A stretch of DNA of 64,000 bases. It comes from Natronobacillus azotifigens (GTDB lineage Bacteria > Bacillota > Bacilli > Bacillales > Amphibacillaceae). The position numbers and the translations under genes are program-made. Shown here piece after piece: positions 47,227 to 55,724 of the stretch (position 1 is the stretch's first letter; the number at the start of each line of letters is the position of its first letter). The notes under the pieces are model-generated. The model made no database searches and was not told the DNA's origin. It saw only the letters and a list, made by a program, of their open reading frames with translations. The stretch is taken from the NCBI RefSeq assembly GCF_026805325.1, contig NZ_JAPRAT010000001.1:62001-126000 (forward strand). The letters are read 5' to 3'.

Positions 47227-47393
47227 TTAGATTAAAGATTTAATTATCAAAACATCATCTTAGTAATACCATTTTTTCTAAATCATATACCTTTCTTGCA
47301 TAAAGAATGAAAATCAAGCAAAAGAATTTGGATTTTTTGTAGGCGCTACTTCTCCATTTCTCGGACATTGTACCCCACGGTCATTAATCTTAT

Positions 47394-47556
47394 CCCAGAG
47401 CTATCGTCCGTAAGACTCCCACTTCAAGACAATGAGTATACCAAGTTGTTTACTTAAGAGTAGCGGACGCTAGCACCCCGAAGGCTAGGTCATCCTTTAA
47501 TGCTGACAATAAGTGGAGAAATACCTAAATACCCCACTGTTGAAGTTTCACTATAT
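47394..47556 (+). mobile_element. PATE-like palindromic element, copy 13
   Basis: Follows CTTAT; CCCAGAGCTATCGTCCGTAAGACTCCC, the left stem, CGGACGCTAGCACCCCGAA, a worn middle hairpin, and GTGGAG / CCCCAC with TGAAGTTTCACTATAT. Located upstream of the DinG-type helicase gene. Confidence 0.88.
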
Positions 47557-47669
47557 ATCCAAGCTATCTACATGTTATAGTTTTTTAAAGAAAAACTTAT
47601 TATTATCTGTTATGATAAAGGATGCTGTGCAAAATAAAGTATCTATGTATTTGTAAAGGAGAAAAATAA

Positions 47670-49607
47670 TTGAAACAACAGTCACTTCCATTTACGATAT
47701 CTAAACAAGAAAATTTTTTTGATCGGTTAGGAGATTATATTGGAGATGTTTTTTATGATATATTACCTGAACTAGGGTATGAATTACGTGATGAACAGAT
47801 ATATATGGCCTATCAAATAGATCAAGCATTCAAAAACAAAAGTACAGTTTTTGCCGAAGCAGGTGTGGGAACAGGAAAAACATTTGTATATTTGTTGTAT
47901 GCGATTTGTTATGCACGATATATGAGAAAACCAGCGATTATTTCCTGTGCGGATGAGACATTAATTGAACAATTGGTCAAGAAAAATGGGGACATCGAAA
48001 AATTAGAAAGAGCGTTAGGTTTAGAAATTGATGTACGTTTAGCAAAAGCAAGAGAACAATATGTTTGTATGAAAAAGCTGGAACCTTTGGCAAATGAAAC
48101 AACAGATGAAGATATTCTCCGTGTTCATGATCAAATTCCTGATTTTGTGTTTGAACAAGGATCTTCGATGAAATCTTTTGAGCGCTACGGAGATCGAAAA
48201 GAATATCCGTGGGTGTCTAATGAAAAGTGGGGAGAAATTGGTTGGGATCCGATCCAACAATGTTCCACATGTGAATGGAGACATCGTAGTGCCCAGACAC
48301 TCCATCGTAATTACTATCGTCATTCTACCGACTTAATTATTTGTTCCCATGACTTTTATATGGAACATATCTGGACAAAAGAATCGCGAAAAAGAGAACA
48401 ACAATTGCCACTACTACCTGAAGCTAGTTGTGTGGTCTTTGATGAAGGACATTTATTGGAATTTGCTGCTCAAAAAGGCTTAACATATCGTTTTCATTCC
48501 AAAACTTTAGATTCTGTTTTAACAGGATATATGAGCCAAGATGTACGGGAAGATTCACTTTATCTGGTAGAGGACATTTTAGTACTTCACCAAGAATGGT
48601 TTGAATTATTAGAACAATCTGCTCAACGAGTGAGTGGCTCTGATCGTAGTGAAGTAAAGATAACTATGAAAATGACAAAGCTTATCAAAGAGCTAGCCAA
48701 AAAGGTAGAAGCATTGTTAGAACAATTAGTTTTTGACTCGGAATTATTTACGATTGATGCTTATCATGTCAAAATCATCGAAGAATATTTGGAGTTTTAT
48801 GCTTATGGTTTGTCTATTTTGTTAAATAAAGATCAGGGTGTTTATTGGATAGAGGAAAAAGAAACCGACACATCGTTTGTGATTATGCCGAGGTTAGTGG
48901 AAGATGTTTTAGGAAAGGATGTATTCTCTCAAAACATCCCATTTGTATTTTCATCCGCGACATTATCGCAGGGGGGCGACTTTTCTTATTTAGCTAATAG
49001 TTTGGGTATTAGCTCGTATCAATCTTTCTCGGTAGATTCACCATTTGATTATGACACTAATATGAAAATACACGGTTATATAACCAATGATGAAGAAAAA
49101 GAATTTCGATGGATGCAGATTGGCCAGGCATTAAATGAAAATCAAGGAAAATCACTTATTCTTTTTTCGGATTTAACGGAAATGAATCAATTTCGTTCAT
49201 GGACAGAAAAGCAAAATTGGGATTTTATAATGTTGTACGAAGGTGATCGTGAAATTAGTGAAACGGTGCAATCATTTCAAACAAATATTGATTCAGTGCT
49301 TTGTTCTTTTAATCTGTGGGAAGGTTTGGACGTTCCAGGAGAAACTTTAAGCCAAGTGTTGATTGCTTCCTTGCCATTTCCGCCAAAAGATCCAGTTTTT
49401 CAAGCGAAACGAAAACATGTACAGGATCCTTTTCGTGAGGTTGATCAGCCGTACATGTTACTTCGGTTAAGACAAGGTATCGGGCGATTAATTAGAAGTA
49501 ATGATGATCAAGGGGTCATTCGGATGTATTTATCAGAATTAGAAAAACAAGAAAATCTAGAGGGGATTATGCGAGTTTTACCTGTTGAGATGAAGATGAG
49601 CAAATAA
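47670..49607 (+). CDS. DinG/XPD-type Fe-S DNA helicase
   Basis: A 645-aa superfamily-2 helicase. Walker A AGVGTGKT (64-71), the DEGH box (258-261), and four cysteines, C133, C198, C201 and C225, spaced as the [4Fe-4S] domain of XPD/DinG proteins, indicate a 5'-3' Fe-S helicase. The C-terminus has GLDVPGE and RQGIGRLIRS (motif VI). It lacks the N-terminal exonuclease domain found in many Firmicutes DinG proteins, so it is closer to the YoaA type. Likely role: unwinding of R-loops or damaged DNA. The TTG start has AAAGGAG upstream; there is no other start nearby. Confidence 0.9.
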   Translation: MKQQSLPFTISKQENFFDRLGDYIGDVFYDILPELGYELRDEQIYMAYQIDQAFKNKSTVFAEAGVGTGKTFVYLLYAICYARYMRKPAIISCADETLIEQLVKKNGDIEKLERALGLEIDVRLAKAREQYVCMKKLEPLANETTDEDILRVHDQIPDFVFEQGSSMKSFERYGDRKEYPWVSNEKWGEIGWDPIQQCSTCEWRHRSAQTLHRNYYRHSTDLIICSHDFYMEHIWTKESRKREQQLPLLPEASCVVFDEGHLLEFAAQKGLTYRFHSKTLDSVLTGYMSQDVREDSLYLVEDILVLHQEWFELLEQSAQRVSGSDRSEVKITMKMTKLIKELAKKVEALLEQLVFDSELFTIDAYHVKIIEEYLEFYAYGLSILLNKDQGVYWIEEKETDTSFVIMPRLVEDVLGKDVFSQNIPFVFSSATLSQGGDFSYLANSLGISSYQSFSVDSPFDYDTNMKIHGYITNDEEKEFRWMQIGQALNENQGKSLILFSDLTEMNQFRSWTEKQNWDFIMLYEGDREISETVQSFQTNIDSVLCSFNLWEGLDVPGETLSQVLIASLPFPPKDPVFQAKRKHVQDPFREVDQPYMLLRLRQGIGRLIRSNDDQGVIRMYLSELEKQENLEGIMRVLPVEMKMSK

Positions 49608-49611
49608 GTAA

Positions 49612-49647
49612 AAAAACAGCAGTGCTAATAATGGCTGCTGTTTTTGT
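49612..49647 (+). terminator. Intrinsic terminator after the Fe-S helicase gene
   Basis: AAAACAGCAG / CTGCTGTTTT is followed by TG; it is A-rich before and T-rich after. Confidence 0.88.
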
Positions 49648-49660
49648 TTACTGAAGCAGT

Positions 49661-49794
49661 AATAATTGAAATAGTGGATAACTCTTTGTAACAAAAACAG
49701 CACCTCCAGCTTCGAATGCAAAATACTGAGCAACTTCACGAATCGATCTATGTTAAGTCATCATCGGGTAGTGGGCTTACTTTGATTCCTTTAT
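49661..49794 (+). repeat. Dispersed repeat R4, copy B (truncated at a palindromic element)
   Basis: Aligns with 23862-23980: AGTGGATAACTCTTTG, CTGAGCAACTTCACGAA, TAAGTCATCATCGG and GATTCCTTTAT. After the TTTAT the alignment stops and palindromic element copy 14 starts; the downstream half of R4 is not recovered. Confidence 0.72.
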
Positions 49795-49842
49795 CCCGAA
49801 GCAACCGTTCGTAAAACCTCACTGATTGAAGATTCACTCTAT
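49795..49842 (+). mobile_element. PATE-like palindromic element, copy 14 (minimal, both hairpins lost)
   Basis: Only 48 bp: the left end CCCGAAGCAACCGTTCGTAA joined to the right end CCTCACTGATTGAAGATTCAC. It directly follows the TTTAT inside R4. Confidence 0.8.
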
Positions 49843-49982
49843 TTGTATTATTTTCTAAACTTTTTACTTTTTTATTTATACATAGAAGGATAATTTCGTT
49901 TCTTGTAGAATGTGGTAAATGATTATTATTATTATTCATCAAATCACTTCTTTATCCTAAATAACACCAATCGCCTACTATT

Positions 49983-49998
49983 ATGTAAGCGCTTTAAT
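49983..49998 (+). promoter_or_regulatory. Candidate cre site (one mismatch)
   Basis: ATGTAAGCGCTTTAAT fits WTGNNARCGNWWWCAW except for A in place of the final C. It is 68 bp upstream of the secreted beta-helix gene, a plausible carbon-controlled gene. Confidence 0.5.
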
Positions 49999-50065
49999 AA
50001 GGTGTATATAAATACTTGGAAGGAGGGTAGTTTTCGGTAAATAAACTAAATAGGAGGGATTTAAC

Positions 50066-51706
50066 ATGTTAGCGTTTAAAAAAATATTGTCCAACCGGTT
50101 ACTTGTTATGGTATTTGTTTTATTTACTTTTGCATTTTTAAATGGACAGGAAAAAATTCATGCACGAGAGGTAGTTAATGCAGCTGATTTCGGATTTACA
50201 CCTGGCGTAGAATCTTCACAAACTCATGCTTTACATGATGCAATGCGTTACTTTTATGATCGGGGGGTAGAAGGTACAGTCTTTATTCCCGCTGGTACGT
50301 ACTCCATCAATGAAGCTGTCCGGTTTCATGCGGGAGTGAATCTAGTTGGAGAGGGAATGGGCAGAACTGTTCTAAAGAAAGTGGGAACAAGTAATAATTA
50401 CGTTATCGGTAATCCGATTATGCGAGGCAACTCGAATAACTTAAATGTAACAGTTTCCGATTTAACGATTGATGCGGACAGAGCAAATCGTGCGTCTCGA
50501 GGTTTAGGTCAAGTTGGTGGATTAAATATTGATGCAGATGTTAGCAATTTAAGATTAGAAAGAATAGAAGTAAGAGATACAACAATTGGCGCTTTGTTAA
50601 GAAGGTTAAAGAATTCTGTGATCAGAGATAGTGTCTTTGATCAAACGAGTGGTCATGCAATTGCCTTTGGTAGTGAGAGCCATGCAATTGGTGACGTTCG
50701 TGATAATGTAGTCACACATAATGTAATTACGAATTCTAGTGGAGGTAGTGGAATTAATCTTTCTCGAGCAACGTATACCACCGTTACGTACAACCAAGTA
50801 ATAAATCAGGTACAACAATCGGACACCTATGGTGGAATTCGCATACCAAATGGTGGATCGCATAATATTGTCGAACATAATGTGATACAAAACTATCCAA
50901 GAGGTATATTTGTTTTGACTGGTGCTCATAACAACACAGTATCCAAAAATACGATCATTGACTCAAGAATACATGGAATGCTAGTTCAAGCGGATCATAA
51001 CACATTTAGTGAAAATGTTTTCCAACAGCTAGATCCATCACTAAATCCTGAAGCGGTTATTCGTTTGGCACCTGGTAGTCAAAATCAAATTATCAATAAT
51101 GAAATTCACACATTTGCTAGTTTTAGTAACATCGGAATTCGTTTGACAGGGGCATCAAATAGTAATGTTGTTCGAGGTAATCGTATTGATACATCAGGAA
51201 CCCTTGTAAGTATCGAAGGTGGGAGTAATAACACGAATACGGGAAATAGTAGAAATCATAACCAAGCATACTTCGAAAATAACGTAACCTACGAAATAGT
51301 AAATCGTAATAGTGGTAAACTTTTAGAAATTAGCAATGCTGGATTGGGTGACGGAGACAACGTACAACAGTGGAGAAGAAACTTTCATCCCTGTCAACGT
51401 TGGATTTTCATCCAAAACAATGAGGGGTACTATGAAATCATTAATCAACACAGCGGGAAAGCGCTAGAAGTTTTTGCCTGGGATGCGAACAATGGTGGAA
51501 ATATTGTTCAATGGAGGCATTTAGGTGGTACGAATCAACAATGGTCGATTCATCGAAATAGTGATGGGTATTTTACATTGATAAACAGGTTCAGTGGGAA
51601 GGCACTGGATGCTTACAATCGCACATTAGATGATGGTGGGAACATTGTTCAATGGGATCTAAATAACGGTTTTCAACAACAGTGGAATATTAGTAAAGTA
51701 AATTAG
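50066..51706 (+). CDS. Secreted right-handed beta-helix protein with C-terminal ricin-type lectin domain
   Basis: A 546-aa exported protein. Residues 1 to about 33 are a signal peptide (hydrophobic core LLVMVFVLFTFAFL, cut near IHA-RE). Residues 35 to about 400 start with VNAADFGFTPGVES, as in pectate-lyase-like beta-helix proteins, and continue with repeated NxV/NxI rungs. The last 130 aa form a beta-trefoil with three subdomains ending in CQRW, NQQW and QQQW (QxW motif of ricin/CBM13). A polysaccharide lyase, hydrolase or epimerase that binds its substrate is inferred; the exact reaction is not visible. GGAGGG precedes the ATG, with a cre-like site upstream. Confidence 0.85.
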   Translation: MLAFKKILSNRLLVMVFVLFTFAFLNGQEKIHAREVVNAADFGFTPGVESSQTHALHDAMRYFYDRGVEGTVFIPAGTYSINEAVRFHAGVNLVGEGMGRTVLKKVGTSNNYVIGNPIMRGNSNNLNVTVSDLTIDADRANRASRGLGQVGGLNIDADVSNLRLERIEVRDTTIGALLRRLKNSVIRDSVFDQTSGHAIAFGSESHAIGDVRDNVVTHNVITNSSGGSGINLSRATYTTVTYNQVINQVQQSDTYGGIRIPNGGSHNIVEHNVIQNYPRGIFVLTGAHNNTVSKNTIIDSRIHGMLVQADHNTFSENVFQQLDPSLNPEAVIRLAPGSQNQIINNEIHTFASFSNIGIRLTGASNSNVVRGNRIDTSGTLVSIEGGSNNTNTGNSRNHNQAYFENNVTYEIVNRNSGKLLEISNAGLGDGDNVQQWRRNFHPCQRWIFIQNNEGYYEIINQHSGKALEVFAWDANNGGNIVQWRHLGGTNQQWSIHRNSDGYFTLINRFSGKALDAYNRTLDDGGNIVQWDLNNGFQQQWNISKVN

Positions 51707-51710
51707 CCAA

Positions 51711-51760
51711 GAAGAAAAAAGAGGTAAGAAACGCTTATGTTTCTTGCTTCTTTTCTTTAA
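51711..51760 (+). terminator. Probable terminator after the beta-helix gene
   Basis: An interrupted stem, AGAGGTAAGAAAC / GTTTCTTGCTTCT, is followed by TTTTC. Confidence 0.6.
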
Positions 51761-51892
51761 GAAGATTATGATTACAAGTTAGAAACTTATGATAAAATAA
51801 GGATAAGGTTTGAGGTTTTCCGGAATCGGTAACATGAAGAAGATTTACAACAATAAATTGTATGATTTTAATGGCAATAAGGGGTGTATAGA

Positions 51893-52126
51893 TTGAAGTT
51901 CTTTGAAAAATTTGATTGGCGTATTTTTCATGGTGGGATGATTGTTTTTTATCTTTTAGGCGTCCTGGCATTTTTATTTATTGGTAATTTAGAGAAATCC
52001 TTGATTCGAATCCTGTTTGGGCTGTTGGTTCTTTTAGTTATAAAAGAAATTGTTCGTTTCGTTTTGCGGTTGCGTAAAGAGTGCAAGATCACTGATGAAG
52101 TACTAAATAAAAAGGAAGAAAAATAG
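51893..52126 (+). CDS. Small membrane protein, unknown function
   Basis: A 77-aa protein with two hydrophobic segments (about 14-33 and 38-60) and a basic/acidic tail. The TTG at 51893 lies 7 bp after AAGGGGTG, so it is preferred to a GTG at 51884 inside that site. It precedes another small membrane-anchored gene by 42 bp and may form a two-gene unit with it. I do not recognise a family. Confidence 0.65.
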   Translation: MKFFEKFDWRIFHGGMIVFYLLGVLAFLFIGNLEKSLIRILFGLLVLLVIKEIVRFVLRLRKECKITDEVLNKKEEK

Positions 52127-52168
52127 AAAATGGAATGATGAACTAAATTCATTTGAAAGGTTGCTTTT

Positions 52169-52885
52169 ATGAAAATCAAACAGATAAAAATTATCTTGTT
52201 ATCCTTAGTGGTGGTTGTCTTTTTTGTTTATGCTATAAACCAGTATTTAGAGAAACAAAGATATGAATCCTACTTATCTATGCAAGTGGAGAATGACTTT
52301 TCTCGTTTGTCTTCGAGTGTCATAAATAATGAGAAGATGTATAATGAGATTTTGCAATCCGGAACAATTTCTTTGCAAGAAGTTATGAACCTTTATCACA
52401 ACAATTATGAAATTGTTCGAATTGCACAAGAATATCAAAATTTCGCGATAGATTTACGTAGGCTTGGTAGAGATGAGGTAAATAATTCTCCTTCACTGAA
52501 CGCTAGTGATATTGCTTGGTTTTTTCAACGTCTCATTTGGAACATTGCTGAAGAAGAGGGAATAGAACAATCGATTGAGCAGTTCCCTTACGCTTTAGGT
52601 AGAGAAGAAAACTATTCTCTGGATGAAGAATTTCTAGAAAAAATTACGGTTGTGAATGAATTAAATAAACGTTGGGTTCATGTGATTGAAATATATGTTG
52701 AAGGTGCCAAAGAATTAAGTAATGCAAATTCAGATGTTTATTTTGATAAGTATAGAGATCATGCAATTAAAGATGATTATTGGGTTGATGTGGTTTTGCA
52801 GATGGATATCGAAACAGAAGAATACTTAAAGGAACATAACTATTATGGTGGTTTTGGTGATTATTTGCGTATACAATCGCACTAG
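52169..52885 (+). CDS. Membrane-anchored extracytoplasmic protein, unknown function
   Basis: A 238-aa protein with one N-terminal hydrophobic helix (IKIILLSLVVVVFFVYAI), not followed by a clear cleavage site, then a hydrophilic, mainly helical and acidic domain. GAAAGG precedes the ATG. It is probably co-transcribed with the 77-aa membrane protein. No family recognised. Confidence 0.7.
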   Translation: MKIKQIKIILLSLVVVVFFVYAINQYLEKQRYESYLSMQVENDFSRLSSSVINNEKMYNEILQSGTISLQEVMNLYHNNYEIVRIAQEYQNFAIDLRRLGRDEVNNSPSLNASDIAWFFQRLIWNIAEEEGIEQSIEQFPYALGREENYSLDEEFLEKITVVNELNKRWVHVIEIYVEGAKELSNANSDVYFDKYRDHAIKDDYWVDVVLQMDIETEEYLKEHNYYGGFGDYLRIQSH

Positions 52886-53051
52886 ATTGTACTTTCTATT
52901 TGGATAAGAACAATGAAAAGGCATGGTAGTGCTGAGGGTAAGCTTGTCAACAAGATGTCTTTCTTCTTGCTATGAAACTATTTCTGTTTATCCATGTTAT
53001 AATAGATGACGTAATTTTTGATAGAATTCAAACTAAAATGGGAGAGAGTAT

Positions 53052-53951
53052 ATGGAACAACAGACTTTATTATTAATAGATGGTTTTAATTTGTTAAGTA
53101 GAGGATATTTTGCTACGGCATATAATAGAACGGAAGAGCAATTAACGAAAACCAGTGATGGTTTATATACGAATGCTTTACGTGTGTTTTTTCAAAAAAT
53201 GTTTAATTTGGTTGAAGTGCATCAAGTAAGTCACCTTGCAATTGCTTGGGATGTGAAGCGAGAGGAAACGAGTAGACGCGTAAAATATGATTTTTATAAA
53301 GCAAGTCGAAATGAGTTGCCAACACCACTTATTCAACAATATGAAACGTTAACGAAATCTTTAGCAGATATCGGAGTGGCTCAACTTGTTGCTCCTCCTT
53401 ATGAAGCGGATGATGTAATAGGAACACTAGCATCGAGATGGACGAATGATACAGACGGTCATTGTCTTATTTATAGTAATGATAAGGATTTATTACAACT
53501 TTTGAATTCACAAACATCACAGGTTATTGCACAAAAGAAAATGGAAACCGTGTATACGATTGATCATTTTCAAGAGGAATATGGTATTCATTCTAGTCAA
53601 TGGGTCGATGTAAAGGCGTTGCTAGGGGATGCGAGTGATAATATTCCGGGATGCCCGGGGGTTGGAGCGAAATCTGCTTTGCCGTTGATTCAGCAATACA
53701 AATCTGTTGAGAATTTATATGAGCAATTGGATGGTTTAGATCCAAAGTTTAACCGTTATAAGAAGAAATTGATGGGAGGAGAAGAAATGGTTACGATCAG
53801 TAAAGAATTAGCTACGATCGAAACGAATATTCCTTTATTTTCTAGTTTTGACTTCAATGAATTAAAACTAGCAATAGATGATACCTCTCTAACCGAAGCT
53901 ATTAAACAATTGGAACTACGAGTAAATTATAAAGGTAATAGAGTAGGGTAA
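53052..53951 (+). CDS. ypcP: 5'-3' exonuclease, YpcP/ExoIX type (FEN-like)
   Basis: A 299-aa flap-nuclease-type enzyme without a polymerase domain. Metal-binding acids lie in LLIDGFNLL, APPYEADDVIG and YSNDKDLLQLL, and the helix-hairpin-helix region contains LLGDASDNIPGCPGVGAKSA. It resembles B. subtilis YpcP, which backs up Pol I in RNA primer and flap removal. The GGGAGAG site fits the ATG. A perfect TATAAT at 52998-53003 is the likely -10 box. A terminator follows. Confidence 0.92.
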   Translation: MEQQTLLLIDGFNLLSRGYFATAYNRTEEQLTKTSDGLYTNALRVFFQKMFNLVEVHQVSHLAIAWDVKREETSRRVKYDFYKASRNELPTPLIQQYETLTKSLADIGVAQLVAPPYEADDVIGTLASRWTNDTDGHCLIYSNDKDLLQLLNSQTSQVIAQKKMETVYTIDHFQEEYGIHSSQWVDVKALLGDASDNIPGCPGVGAKSALPLIQQYKSVENLYEQLDGLDPKFNRYKKKLMGGEEMVTISKELATIETNIPLFSSFDFNELKLAIDDTSLTEAIKQLELRVNYKGNRVG

Positions 53952-53957
53952 TAGGTG

Positions 53958-53988
53958 AACCAATCGATAATTATATCGATTGGTTTTT
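53958..53988 (+). terminator. Intrinsic terminator after ypcP
   Basis: AACCAATCGATA / TATCGATTGGTT is followed by TTT. Confidence 0.9.
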
Positions 53989-54181
53989 CAAAATGGATAT
54001 GGAAGAAGAAGTGGTTAACAAAAGTACATACCAGTATCATACTATTCAAATGTAGCAGGCTTTTGAAAAGGGAATAATTAAACAAAGGCAAATGAATCAA
54101 TAACCGGTGTCTTAGTGGTATTACCGTGGCAATGAAATATCAGCTACATAGTTTATAGTAACAAGAAGGGAGGGGATTATT

Positions 54182-54595
54182 ATGTTTCCATTAGGCCCCC
54201 GACAACAACAACCATTTGGTCCTCAATATCAGACGAGATACACGAACCAAATGGGCGGTGGCTTCCCATTTCAAAACAATAATCCATTTGGCCAGGGCCA
54301 AGTTACCAGTCCATTTCGAAGAGGATTTATGGCACCACAAAGACAGCAAGCACAGCAAGCGCAACAATTTTATAATCAACAACCACAACAAGCGTCTTAT
54401 AATCAACCACAACAGATCCCTCAACAACAAATACAACAACAGCAACCGCAAGCACAACAAAGACCAAGAGGGTTAGACGCATTAATTCGAGATGAAAATG
54501 GCAATTTTGATATCAAAAAAGTAGGCAACGGCGTTCAAAGTGTGATGGGTATTGCAAGTCAAGCAGGTCCGTTGATGAAAATGTTAGGTCTGTAG
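54182..54595 (+). CDS. YppG-like Gln-rich protein
   Basis: A 137-aa protein. The first 95 residues are low-complexity Gln/Pro/Asn/Phe. The last 40 (LDALIRDENGNFDIKKVG onward, ending PLMKMLGL) form a small conserved C-terminal motif like that of YppG of B. subtilis, a family with no known function and suspected spore association. It lies next to ypcP, as related genes do in the same chromosomal region of Bacillus. GGGAGGGG precedes the ATG. Many CAA codons make the DNA A/C-rich, giving false open frames on both strands. Confidence 0.78.
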   Translation: MFPLGPRQQQPFGPQYQTRYTNQMGGGFPFQNNNPFGQGQVTSPFRRGFMAPQRQQAQQAQQFYNQQPQQASYNQPQQIPQQQIQQQQPQAQQRPRGLDALIRDENGNFDIKKVGNGVQSVMGIASQAGPLMKMLGL

Positions 54596-54761
54596 ATGTC
54601 AAAAAAGAGAAACGTCAGCAAACATATTTTTGTGGCGTTTCCTTACATAGTTTGCAAGCAGATTTTCGGTAATCTTCAGTAATCATATATTATCTTGTTT
54701 TCTTTGTGATTAACCAATGACTTCATAATATGGTAAATTCAAATCATAATTACCATTTTAT

Positions 54762-54937
54762 CCTGGATCAACCGTCCGTAAGACTCCCACTTCAAAACAA
54801 CGAGAATACCAAGTTGTTTAAGTGGGAGTAACGGACGCTAGCATCCCGAATGGTTCAAGGGCCTTTAGGTCATCCTTTAGGGCTAACAATCAGTGGGGGA
54901 ATACCTAAAAAACCCCACTGATTGAAGTTCACTCTAT
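54762..54937 (+). mobile_element. PATE-like palindromic element, copy 15 (full, long form)
   Basis: The most complete copy, 176 bp: after TTTAT, the left stem closed by CCGTCCGT/ACGGACG, GAATGGTTCAA, the middle hairpin GCCTTTAGG / CCTTTAGGGC, the right hairpin AATCAGTGGGG / CCCCACTGATT, and GAAGTTCACTCTAT. The rest of the 600-bp gap (54596-55195) holds no recognisable gene. Confidence 0.95.
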
Positions 54938-55195
54938 ATGCTAAAATCTATTGAGTTTTTAGGGAATGATAAAATGATACACCAAATGCCGCATAAACAC
55001 ATCCACTCGTATTATTGGAATCTCTATTCATCGTAACCTGTAAGTCCTCGTAATAAAATTGTTATTAATCATTCAACATGCTATCTATGTTCTGGAGATT
55101 TGTAAATACGTTGTTGAATAGAAAATATGTCGATTAGTTTGTTTAATACAATTTGAGGGTAATGCTATGTAAGAATGGAAGAAGGAGGGAAATAA

Positions 55196-55576
55196 GTGAA
55201 AAAAATAACGGGTCTACTTATACTTGTTGTTATATTACTTGTTGCTTGCGGTAGTAATGATCTGTTTGACAACCCAGTTACAGAAATTGAAGTAAGAAGT
55301 TGGGAAGATCGTGAACGGATTGGAGTTATAGATGATGAAGAGTTCATTGAGGGATTAGTAGAAGAATTGGAAAATGCAAACACAGCTACCACTGCAAATT
55401 TGGATGTAATTTCACCTGATTATCACTTGGTTTTTTTCCATAATGATGAAGTGATTAAAGAATTAGGCTACTATGAGCAAGAAAAAAACTTTGGCGGAGT
55501 TACGGGCCGTTATATTGATTTCCCCTCAGGTGATCATTATGGAGTAACAACTGAATTAACATTAATTAGAGAATGA
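55196..55576 (+). CDS. Small lipoprotein, unknown function
   Basis: A 126-aa lipoprotein: MKKITGLLILVVILLVAC puts the lipidated Cys at 18. The mature part is acidic and probably a small beta-rich domain; no family is recognised. The GTG start has GAAGGAGGG upstream. A hairpin terminator follows the stop, so it is monocistronic. Confidence 0.75.
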   Translation: MKKITGLLILVVILLVACGSNDLFDNPVTEIEVRSWEDRERIGVIDDEEFIEGLVEELENANTATTANLDVISPDYHLVFFHNDEVIKELGYYEQEKNFGGVTGRYIDFPSGDHYGVTTELTLIRE

Positions 55577-55582
55577 TAACTT

Positions 55583-55612
55583 GGTTCCGGTTAATATGAC
55601 TGGAACCTTTAT
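55583..55612 (+). terminator. Terminator after the small lipoprotein gene
   Basis: GGTTCC / GGAACC with partial inner pairing is followed by TTTATTG. Confidence 0.6.
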
Positions 55613-55724
55613 TGTTTTGGTGGGAGTTCATTAGACTAGATGGTTTGAATAGGAAGGAACAGTATAACTGTGATAAAATAATTTAAGTTAGTATTGTCAA
55701 CAACTACGAGGAGTGACGTATTAA

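Noticed and set aside
49748..49942. 64-aa open frame on the minus strand
   Set aside because: It is composed of the R4 end, the minimal palindromic element and AT-rich sequence, with no ribosome-binding site.
51735..51971. 78-aa open frame on the minus strand
   Set aside because: It overlaps the start of the 77-aa membrane protein gene and the terminator of the beta-helix gene, with an unlikely composition.
54191..54476. Open frames of 86-89 aa on both strands over the YppG-like gene
   Set aside because: They are shadows of its CAA-rich low-complexity coding sequence.
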